Translations under genes and position numbers: made by a program | The notes under the pieces: model-generated | Databases searched by the model: none | Seen by the model: only the letters and a program-made list of their open reading frames with translations | Told to the model about the DNA's origin: nothing | Assembly: GCA_902767025.1 (NCBI GenBank) | Contig: CACXFZ010000160.1 | Coordinates: 1 to 5,647 of the forward strand | Origin: an uncultured Coriobacteriaceae bacterium | GTDB taxonomy: Bacteria > Actinomycetota > Coriobacteriia > Coriobacteriales > Eggerthellaceae | Length of the DNA: 5,647 bases | Reading direction: 5' to 3' | Shown here: positions 1-5,647 of the stretch, piece after piece | How the letters are laid out: the number at the start of each line of letters is the position of its first letter | How positions within the stretch are numbered: the first letter of the stretch is position 1

Positions 1-181
1 CGATTGGAGCGAAATGGGTGCACCCACGGCAGCGGAGGTTGCAGTGGTCCGCCACGTGCATGTGGACGCCAGGCTTCCTGTGGAGGCGCGCGATGCGCTC
101 TGTCAAGGGGAGCTTATAGAGCATGAAGCCCCCCGGAGAGGATGGAGCCTCGTGCCTAGGGGCCATATCATGAAAGCTCAT
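1..181 (-). CDS. Radical SAM protein, N-terminal part (probable RiPP maturase), cut by window edge
   Basis: Translation from ATG at 181 runs open for 60 codons to the window edge, so only the N-terminus is visible. Residues 46-57 read HCNLRCRGCTHF. Cys47, Cys51 and Cys54 form the CxxxCxxC motif that binds the [4Fe-4S] cluster used to cleave S-adenosylmethionine, and it sits after a short beta-strand-like stretch (VHMHVAD), as is usual for radical SAM enzymes. Family knowledge: a CNLxCxxCxHF context occurs in several radical SAM groups, some of which modify peptides. Because the gene follows a Nif11-like precursor by 15 bases in the same direction, I infer that it modifies that peptide. The start is uncertain. 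The ATG at 181 has no Shine-Dalgarno sequence; in-frame ATGs lie at 166 and 124, the last preceded by GGGGGG, which would give a start MLYKLPLTER. The substrate-binding and any SPASM domain lie outside the window, so the subclass cannot be set. Confidence 0.85.
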   Translation of the reverse strand, partial: MSFHDMAPRHEAPSSPGGFMLYKLPLTERIARLHRKPGVHMHVADHCNLRCRGCTHFAPI

Positions 182-188
182 CGTGAGC
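176..188 (-). repeat. Short hairpin over the radical SAM start codon
   Basis: On the minus strand the sequence GCTCACGATGAGC has a perfect 5-bp stem (GCTCA/TGAGC) and a 3-base loop, and it contains the ATG at 181-179. No purine-rich ribosome binding site precedes that ATG; the gap after the precursor stop is pyrimidine-rich (TTCCTCCC). Inference: the start may be reached by translational coupling from the precursor, or the true start may be further in. The stem is short and could be chance. Confidence 0.3.
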
Positions 189-196
189 GGGAGGAA

Positions 197-379
197 TTAG
201 CTGTAGTCACAGGAAGTAGCCGAAGACCAACTTGTTCCGCCAGATACCGCCTCAAGATCTTCTTCGGATAGCTTGATGCCTTCGCGATTGGCTATTTCGA
301 GTATCTCCTTGGGCGTCTTCGCGGCGACCAGCTTCGCCCTGGTTTCCTCGCTCAGGCTCTCAAATGCGTTTTTGTCCAT
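197..379 (-). CDS. Nif11-like leader RiPP precursor peptide
   Basis: This is a 60-residue peptide starting at ATG 379, fixed by an AAGGAGG ribosome binding site 7 bases upstream. Residues 1-48 resemble a Nif11-type leader: a charged helical N-terminal half (LSEETRAKLVAAKTPKEI, 9-26), then IKLSEEDLEAVSGG (35-48), the typical acidic helix ending in a double-glycine cleavage site. The remaining 12 residues, TSWSSATSCDYS, form a putative core with five Ser, two Thr, one Cys, one Trp and one Tyr. In known systems the leader recruits the modifying enzyme and is removed at GG, often by a C39-type peptidase transporter; none is visible here. The next gene, 15 bases on, is a radical SAM protein, which points to radical chemistry on the core rather than to a dehydratase-type lanthipeptide. 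G+C is about 52 percent by my count, lower than the operon to the right looks. The product structure and function are unknown. Confidence 0.85.
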   Translation of the reverse strand: MDKNAFESLSEETRAKLVAAKTPKEILEIANREGIKLSEEDLEAVSGGTSWSSATSCDYS

Positions 380-386
380 GACAAAA

Positions 387-393
387 CCTCCTT
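387..393 (-). promoter_or_regulatory. Ribosome binding site of the RiPP precursor
   Basis: AAGGAGG on the minus strand, 7 bases before the ATG at 379. It is a near-consensus Shine-Dalgarno site. It fixes the start of a very short gene and supports it being truly translated, at a high rate. Confidence 0.85.
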
Positions 394-396
394 GCT

Positions 397-407
397 GCCT
401 TCAAGGC
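397..407. repeat. Small palindrome in the precursor 5' leader
   Basis: GCCTTCAAGGC is an 11-base palindrome (5-bp arms, one central base) lying 3 bases upstream of the ribosome binding site, between it and the putative -10 box. It could be an operator or part of an mRNA structure next to the ribosome site. At this size it may also be chance. Confidence 0.3.
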
Positions 408-423
408 ATTACGATAAACTCAA

Positions 424-432
424 ATAATACCA
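424..432 (-). promoter_or_regulatory. Putative extended -10 promoter for the RiPP locus
   Basis: On the minus strand, TGGTATTAT matches an extended -10 element (TGn followed by TATTAT, five of six bases of TATAAT). It would start transcription near 417 and give a leader of roughly 38 bases ahead of the precursor ATG. No good -35 hexamer is found 15-18 bases upstream, which is tolerable for extended -10 promoters. This is a sequence match only. Confidence 0.45.
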
Positions 433-669
433 TAGCTGCAAAAGTCACGGCTTTTCCAGGGGTTTTGGGTTTCGGGGTGTCTTGCGGCTTGGGAATGCAA
501 GGCGACTGCGTTGACGTAATCTCGCTGCATGGCGAAAAGCCCGGCGACAAGCGCTCTGAAACCAGATGGCAAATCGCTGAAGGATTCAACGGAGGTATCC
601 ACCCCTGCTGCAGGACTGGTTTCAATCTAGAGCAGGCGTAAACGGTTTGATCGTGTCGTAACGCACGGC
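433..669. other. Intergenic region between birA and the RiPP locus
   Basis: Most of the 290-base gap (380-669) between the birA stop and the precursor start. I see no convincing gene. A GTG-initiated 60-codon frame (602-420, minus) has only a weak CAGCAGGG ahead of it, resembles nothing I know, and ends inside the putative promoter. Short inverted repeats occur (CTTGC...GCAAG at 482-502, CCTG...CAGG at 604-614), but none is followed by a T-run, so no clear intrinsic terminator for birA is visible. Its base composition is more mixed than that of the neighbouring operon. Confidence 0.5.
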
Positions 670-1686
670 TTAAGTTGCGGTATCCCAGAGTGGCGTGATG
701 CTCACGTCTCCTGAACGCAGCACGCATGTCTCGCCATCATCGAAGGCCACTTCCAGTCCCAGGTCGTCGGCGATTCCCTTCACCCGGGCCTGCCGACCAT
801 CGGTTTCCCGCCCCTGCTTGACGACAACCTTCAGCCCCATCAGATTCGAGAGCCGGCGGTATTGCTCAATCACCTGTTCTGGGTCTGCCGTGGTGTACCA
901 GGATGCGAATTCCTCGATGACCTTCGCGGCAACGGCATTGCGCCGTTCCGGCGCTTTCAAATCGAACAAATGTCCGATATCAATCGAGCTGTCCACATCG
1001 CCATCGATGCAGGGGTCGTAGACGTTGATGCCGATGCCTACCACGGCCCAGGCGAGCTCTCCCGATTCGAAATCGACCTCCCCTTCCGTCAGGATGCCGC
1101 AGACCTTCCGCGTTCCCAGGTAGACGTCGTTGACCCACTTGATGGCAGGCCTTGCATCGGTTGTTTCTTCCAAGGCACGGCAGACCGCAACGCCTGCCAG
1201 AGCGGTCAGCACCGTCGTGTCGGGAATGCTCATTTCGGGTCTGAGCACGATGCTCAGGTACACGCCCGTGCCTGCAGGAGACGCAAACGACTTGCCGCGC
1301 CTTCCCTTGCCCTTGGTTTGCTCGTCGGCAAGCACGACCGAAAACTCGTGCGCGCCGTCGCGCGCCCATCGCTTGGCGTCGTCGTTGGTGGATTCGGTGC
1401 ACGGGAGCATGGCAATGTCCATGCGCTCGGCAATCCAATCGGGAAGCAGCGATAGAATGCCGGCCTTGGTTAGGTAGTCGCCCGGTGCGGCAAGCTGGTA
1501 TCCCCGCCTGGGTTTCGCCTCGATGCGCACGCCGTGTTCGCGCAGCTCCTCGATGCACTTCCACACAGCAGCCCTGCTCACACCTTGGTCGTGCGCGATC
1601 TGCTCGCCCGACAGCGGCATCGCACTCGATTGCAGCGCTTCAAGGATGCTGTCGCGCAGGTCGTCGTGCTCGGATGTGCGGACCAC
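670..1686 (-). CDS. birA: Bifunctional biotin--[acetyl-CoA carboxylase] ligase / biotin operon repressor
   Basis: A 338-residue cytoplasmic enzyme that makes biotinyl-5'-AMP from biotin and ATP and transfers biotin to the carrier lysine of biotin-dependent carboxylases. Residues about 10-66 form a winged helix-turn-helix (SGEQIAHDQGVSRAAVWKCI), so it is the long, DNA-binding class. The catalytic domain shows STN (99-101), KGKGRRGKSF (125-134, the GRGRRG-type adenylate loop), KWVNDVYL (183-190, with the conserved Lys183), KVCGILTE (194-201) and VVGIGINV (215-222). The C-terminal small beta domain follows from about 285. Length fits E. coli BirA (about 320). The start is GTG at 1686, 6 bases after the mutase stop; an in-frame TGA at 1695-1693 bars a longer form. 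No clear ribosome binding site is seen, so coupling to the upstream gene is likely. I see no BirA operator-like inverted repeat in the window, so its repressor targets must be elsewhere. Confidence 0.96.
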   Translation of the reverse strand: MVRTSEHDDLRDSILEALQSSAMPLSGEQIAHDQGVSRAAVWKCIEELREHGVRIEAKPRRGYQLAAPGDYLTKAGILSLLPDWIAERMDIAMLPCTESTNDDAKRWARDGAHEFSVVLADEQTKGKGRRGKSFASPAGTGVYLSIVLRPEMSIPDTTVLTALAGVAVCRALEETTDARPAIKWVNDVYLGTRKVCGILTEGEVDFESGELAWAVVGIGINVYDPCIDGDVDSSIDIGHLFDLKAPERRNAVAAKVIEEFASWYTTADPEQVIEQYRRLSNLMGLKVVVKQGRETDGRQARVKGIADDLGLEVAFDDGETCVLRSGDVSITPLWDTAT

Positions 1687-1692
1687 GGCGAA

Positions 1693-3387
1693 TCAGCGCA
1701 TCAGGTCGCGTGCGGCGGCTTCGAGCTCGTCTAAAGACTCGACAGAGCGCTCCTGCGTGTCCTCCACCGCGAACAGGTAGGCTTTCACCTTGGGCTCGGT
1801 GCCGCTTGGCCTGATGGTCACCTGGGCTCCGTTGTCCAGGTGGAATTCGATCACGTTGGCCGCAGGAAGGCCTGTGCTGGGGTCGGTGTAGTCCTTCGTG
1901 CCCACAACGGCACGCCCTGCGAGCTCCGTAGGAGGCTGGGTGCGCAGGCGCTTCATCAGGTCCGCCATGGCCGATGCGCCATCGGCACCGGGGAACGACA
2001 CGTCGATGGTGCGGTTTGCATAGTAGCCGTAGTCGTCGTAGAGGCTGCGCATCGCTTCGTACAGGGTCATCCCCTGCCGTTTGTAGTACTGTGCCATCTG
2101 GCAGACCAGCAGCTCGGCGTTGATGGCGTCCTTGTCGCGCACGTGGGCGCCCGAGCAGTAGCCGTAGCTCTCCTCGAAGCCCAGGATGAACCGGTCCTGC
2201 TCGCCGCGGCTCTGCAGGTCGGTGACGATGCCCCCGATGTACTTGAAGCCGGTGAGCACGCGCCTGACTTCCACGCCGGCGCGCTCCCCTATGGCATCGA
2301 TCATCGCCGTGGAGACGATCGTGCTCACGGCGATGGGTTTGTCGGGCATGGTTCCGGCAGCGCGGCGGGCCTTGCACAGGTAGTCGAGCAGCAGGATGCC
2401 GATTTCGTTGCCGGTGAGCAGCGCGAAGTCGTCCCCGTCGGGAACGGCGACCCCTACCCTGTCGGCGTCGGGATCGCTTGCCAGCACCACGTCCGGTTTG
2501 ACCTCGCGTGCGCACGTGAGCGCCTCTTCGAGGGCTTCGCGCGTCTCGGGGTTCGGATAGGGGCAGGTGGGAAAATCGCCATCGGGCTGCGCCTGGGACT
2601 CGACGATCACGACGTCGTTCAGGCCGGCGCGCTCGAACATGATCTGGGAGCACTCCAAGCCCGTGCCGTTGAGCGGCGTGTACACCACTTTCAGCGGCAC
2701 GTCCTTGTCGTCCTGGCTTGCCACCGAGCAGTCCATGACCGCATCTATGTAGGCCTCGATGACCGCATCGTCGATCCAGAGGATCATGCCGTCTTCGACT
2801 GCCTGGTCGAAATCGCAGGTGCGCACGTCGGCGAAGGCGTCGATGGATGCTATGCAGGCAGAGATCTCGTCGGCCACCTCGGTGGCGATCTGGCATCCGT
2901 GCTCGTCGTAGACCTTGTAGCCGTTGTAGGCGGCGGGATTGTGGCTGGCGGTCATGCAGATGCCGCCCTCGCAGTGCAGGTGCCTGACCGCGAAGCTCAG
3001 CGCCGGGGTCGGCTCGATGCGCGGGTACACGTGCACGCGGATGCCGTTAGCGGCGAAGATGCTCGCGCAATGGCGCGTGAACTCGTCTCCCATGTGCCTG
3101 CTGTCGCGTGCGATGGCCACGCTGGGCGTGGTGCCGTTGGCGTGCTTGTTCAGGTAGTCGGCGAACCCCTGGGTTGCCTTGCCCACCGTGTAGACGTTCA
3201 TGCGGTTAGTGCCCACGCCCACGATGCCGCGCAGGCCCGCGGTGCCGAATTCCAGGTCCTGGAAGAACGCGTCGGCAAGGGCGTCCTCGTTGCCCTTCGC
3301 CATCAGCTGCTCGAGCTCTGCGAGCAGGTCGGCGTCGTCCACGTTTTCGCGCCAGAGCTGGGCTTTCAGGGCGGGTGTGCTCGTCAT
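1693..3387 (-). CDS. Alpha-D-phosphohexomutase (phosphoglucomutase/phosphomannomutase)
   Basis: A 564-residue soluble enzyme that interconverts hexose 1-phosphate and 6-phosphate through a bisphosphate intermediate. All four signature sites are intact: FGTAGLRG (47-54) near the N-terminus; the active-site loop TASHNP (146-151), with Ser148 as the phosphorylated serine; the metal-binding DPDADR (305-310; Asp305, Asp307, Asp309); the sugar-specificity loop FEESYGY (404-410); and the phosphate-binding RPSGTEPK (526-533). The length and the FGTAGLRG form match the long PGM2/PgcA-like class rather than short PMM/PGM or GlmM. Substrate preference (glucose or mannose) cannot be read with certainty, but glucose is likely next to galE. 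The start is ATG 3387, one base after the galE stop, with GAGGA at 3397-3393 as ribosome site; the open frame extends further upstream but only inside galE. birA follows after 6 bases. Confidence 0.95.
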   Translation of the reverse strand: MTSTPALKAQLWRENVDDADLLAELEQLMAKGNEDALADAFFQDLEFGTAGLRGIVGVGTNRMNVYTVGKATQGFADYLNKHANGTTPSVAIARDSRHMGDEFTRHCASIFAANGIRVHVYPRIEPTPALSFAVRHLHCEGGICMTASHNPAAYNGYKVYDEHGCQIATEVADEISACIASIDAFADVRTCDFDQAVEDGMILWIDDAVIEAYIDAVMDCSVASQDDKDVPLKVVYTPLNGTGLECSQIMFERAGLNDVVIVESQAQPDGDFPTCPYPNPETREALEEALTCAREVKPDVVLASDPDADRVGVAVPDGDDFALLTGNEIGILLLDYLCKARRAAGTMPDKPIAVSTIVSTAMIDAIGERAGVEVRRVLTGFKYIGGIVTDLQSRGEQDRFILGFEESYGYCSGAHVRDKDAINAELLVCQMAQYYKRQGMTLYEAMRSLYDDYGYYANRTIDVSFPGADGASAMADLMKRLRTQPPTELAGRAVVGTKDYTDPSTGLPAANVIEFHLDNGAQVTIRPSGTEPKVKAYLFAVEDTQERSVESLDELEAAARDLMR

Positions 3388-3388
3388 G

Positions 3389-4408
<1,020 letters not shown>

Positions 4409-4414
4409 GGTCAA

Positions 4415-4420
4415 CTCCTT
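4415..4420 (-). promoter_or_regulatory. Ribosome binding site of galE
   Basis: AAGGAG on the minus strand, 6 bases before ATG 4408. It decides against the upstream in-frame TTG at 4414, which touches the site. Confidence 0.8.
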
Positions 4421-4544
4421 GCAGATTAAACGTTACGGAAAACCCCACAATTGTCTTGGGCACTAGTCTAATATACGTTGTTTTGACCACGGCGAATTCC
4501 GCAGAAAGCCCAGCAGGTAGAATAGCCAGTTGAACAACGGCGAG

Positions 4545-4549
4545 AAAGG
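4545..4549 (+). promoter_or_regulatory. Ribosome binding site of menA
   Basis: AAAGG, within GAGAAAGG, ends 6 bases before ATG 4556. It favours that start over the TTG at 4550, which directly follows the site. Confidence 0.65.
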
Positions 4550-4555
4550 TTGTCG

Positions 4556-5503
4556 ATGCCCCGCGCGAACACACCGACGGAATACGAGCGACTCACCCCG
4601 ACCATGATGGTGGAGCTGGCGGCCCCCCACACATGGGCAGCCTCTATCGTCCCCGTCTTCATTGCCTTCGCGCTGGCGCTGGTGCACGGCGGGCCCTATG
4701 GGTTGGGCGTGGACCTGGTCATGGTGTGCGTGCTGCTCGCCATCGCCGTGCTGATGCAGTCGGCGGTGAACACCATCAACGACTACTTCGACTACGTGAA
4801 GGGAACGGACACGGTCGACAACCAGCCCGACCCCACCGACGCCGTGCTGGTGTACAACAACGTGAACCCCGCAGACGTGAAGAAGTTCGCACTGACGCTG
4901 GTGGGCGCCGCGTTCGTGCTGGGCATCTACTGCATCGTGGTCGCAGGCTTCGTGCCGCTGGTGATCGCGCTGGTGGGCGTGGCGGTGATCTACCTGTATT
5001 CGGGTGGGAAGACCCCGCTTTCGTACCTGCCGGTCGGAGAAGTCGTCAGCGGGTTCGTGATGGGCGGCTTGATCACCGTCGCCGGATACGTGTGCCTGAC
5101 GTTGCGCTTCGAGCCGCTGGTTTTCGTGTGGGCGCTGCCGGTGATGATGGGCATCGCGTTGATCATGTTCACGAACAACGGGTGCGACATCGACAAGGAC
5201 GTCGCTGCGGGCAGGAAGACGCTTCCGGTGCTGTTGGGCTACACGAGGATGCTCACGTCCTACCACGGGCTGGTCTACGCCTGGGTGGCGGCGATAGTCG
5301 TCATCATCGGGATCTGGTTCACCCCGGGCCTGGTCGTCGTGCTGTTCATGCTGCTCGTCGTCCACCCGCTGGGCCGCGCGTTGCTCGCCAACCCGCTGAA
5401 GCCCCACACGCGCCCCCAGGCCTTCGCGCAGTGCACGAGCCTGAACATCGCGCTCGGCGCGTTCTACGGGGCGGCCATCCTGGCTGCAGGATTGCTCGGC
5501 TAG
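4556..5503 (+). CDS. menA: 1,4-dihydroxy-2-naphthoate prenyltransferase (UbiA family)
   Basis: A 315-residue integral membrane protein. It attaches a polyprenyl chain to 1,4-dihydroxy-2-naphthoate, giving demethylmenaquinone, the membrane step of menaquinone synthesis. Two Asp-rich motifs that bind Mg2+-prenyl diphosphate are present: NDYFDYVKGTD (75-85) and NNGCDIDKDVAAGRKTLPVL (207-226). The second, with DIDxDxxAGxxTL, is typical of MenA and argues against UbiA, heme O synthase or chlorophyll synthase. About nine hydrophobic helices can be picked out, roughly at 27-45, 50-70, 110-128, 130-149, 160-181, 187-206, 233-253, 257-272 and 296-313. The start is ATG 4556 (AAAGG 6 bases upstream) rather than TTG 4550. 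Length is normal (about 300). It is transcribed alone here, divergent from galE, and its stop overlaps the end of a convergent gene. The prenyl chain length it uses cannot be told. Confidence 0.93.
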   Translation: MPRANTPTEYERLTPTMMVELAAPHTWAASIVPVFIAFALALVHGGPYGLGVDLVMVCVLLAIAVLMQSAVNTINDYFDYVKGTDTVDNQPDPTDAVLVYNNVNPADVKKFALTLVGAAFVLGIYCIVVAGFVPLVIALVGVAVIYLYSGGKTPLSYLPVGEVVSGFVMGGLITVAGYVCLTLRFEPLVFVWALPVMMGIALIMFTNNGCDIDKDVAAGRKTLPVLLGYTRMLTSYHGLVYAWVAAIVVIIGIWFTPGLVVVLFMLLVVHPLGRALLANPLKPHTRPQAFAQCTSLNIALGAFYGAAILAAGLLG

Positions 5504-5647
5504 CGCCAGGAGATCTCGGCAACGCCTTCGAGTGCCGCAAGGTCGGCGCGTGCGAGCAGCTGCTCTGCCGTGCACGGCTCGTCATCGTCGACGATTCCCG
5601 CCAGATAGGCGATATGCCCCACCACCCCTTCAGGTGTGCCGTACGCA
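5500..5647 (-). CDS. Unidentified protein, C-terminal 48 residues, cut by window edge
   Basis: Reading in from the right edge, an open frame of 48 codons ends with TAG at 5502-5500. It begins AYGTPEGVVGHIAYLAG, continues with an acidic stretch IVDDDEP and a helix-like TAEQLLARADLAALEGVA, and ends EISWR. G+C-rich third positions and the lack of stops suggest real coding sequence. Its stop overlaps that of menA, a common arrangement for convergent genes. I do not recognise the family from this tail, and no terminator hairpin is visible between the two genes. Confidence 0.6.
   Translation of the reverse strand, partial: AYGTPEGVVGHIAYLAGIVDDDEPCTAEQLLARADLAALEGVAEISWR

Larger units (their letters stand above)
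4409..4555. promoter_or_regulatory. Divergent intergenic region, galE (left) and menA (right)
   Basis: These 147 bases separate the two divergent starts, so promoters for both transcription units must lie here or inside the flanking genes. An A+T-rich block at 4469-4476 (TAATATAC; TATATTAG on the other strand) could be a -10 region for either direction, but no matching -35 at standard spacing is convincing. TTGTCT at 4451 and TTGACC at 4483 (plus strand) are candidate -35 boxes with poor spacing. Short palindromes ACAATTGT (4447-4454) and ACTAGT (4462-4467) are possible protein sites. Confidence 0.4.

Noticed and set aside
14..271. Plus-strand open frame of 85 codons
   Set aside because: It lies antisense to the radical SAM start and the end of the precursor, has no ribosome site and resembles no family.
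197..379. Reading the peptide as a classical lanthipeptide precursor
   Set aside because: The Ser/Thr-rich core with one Cys would allow it, but no dehydratase or cyclase is visible and the adjacent gene is a radical SAM protein. It remains possible only if such genes lie beyond the left edge.
482..502. Inverted repeat CTTGC...GCAAG as a birA terminator
   Set aside because: The stem is only 5 bp with an 11-base loop and has no T-run, and it lies about 170 bases past the stop codon.
420..602. Minus-strand 60-codon frame starting with GTG, considered as a second small peptide gene
   Set aside because: Only a weak ribosome site, no leader or double-glycine motif, no recognisable family, and it ends in the putative promoter. 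A conserved homologue would change this.
273..641. Plus-strand open frame of 122 codons
   Set aside because: It is antisense to the precursor and runs through its promoter region; the apparent hydrophobic start is the complement of the leader peptide codons.
401..727. Minus-strand 108-codon frame overlapping the end of birA
   Set aside because: It shares bases with the well-supported C-terminus of birA in another frame and shows no domain features.
4463..5575. Long minus-strand frame of 370 codons
   Set aside because: It is antisense to menA and is full of His, Arg, Gln and Asp repeats, the usual mirror of a hydrophobic membrane protein in high-G+C DNA.

Overview
The window looks like chromosomal DNA from a high-GC anaerobic bacterium. 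The best guess is an actinobacterium of the Coriobacteriia/Eggerthellaceae type. That is inferred from G+C-rich genes with G/C-ending codons, strong AGGAGG-type ribosome binding sites, a Firmicutes-like GalE sequence in a G+C-rich background, and menaquinone synthesis. No marker gene is present to prove it. I found no tRNA, rRNA, CRISPR array or insertion sequence.

Left end (1-432, minus strand): a small peptide-modification locus cut by the window edge. A 60-residue peptide has a Nif11-like leader that ends in a double glycine (VSGG), followed by a 12-residue Ser/Thr-rich core, TSWSSATSCDYS. Fifteen bases after its stop begins a protein whose first 60 residues carry a radical SAM CxxxCxxC cluster motif in the context HCNLRCRGCTHF. 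This start is easy to miss because the gene runs off the window. Together they look like a RiPP (ribosomally made, post-translationally modified peptide) precursor and its radical SAM maturase. The unit has its own likely promoter in the 290-base gap upstream. This is the most interesting part of the window.

Middle (670-4408, minus strand): a tight three-gene operon, galE - phosphohexomutase - birA. GalE interconverts UDP-glucose and UDP-galactose. The mutase interconverts hexose 1- and 6-phosphates, linking nucleotide-sugar supply to glycolysis. BirA, with an N-terminal helix-turn-helix, attaches biotin to carboxylase carriers and may repress biotin genes. Junctions are 1 and 6 bases long, so co-transcription is very likely.

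Right end (4409-5647): a 147-base divergent intergenic region separates galE from a plus-strand menA (prenyltransferase of menaquinone synthesis). The last codon region of menA overlaps by 4 bases the end of an unidentified minus-strand gene that enters from the right edge.
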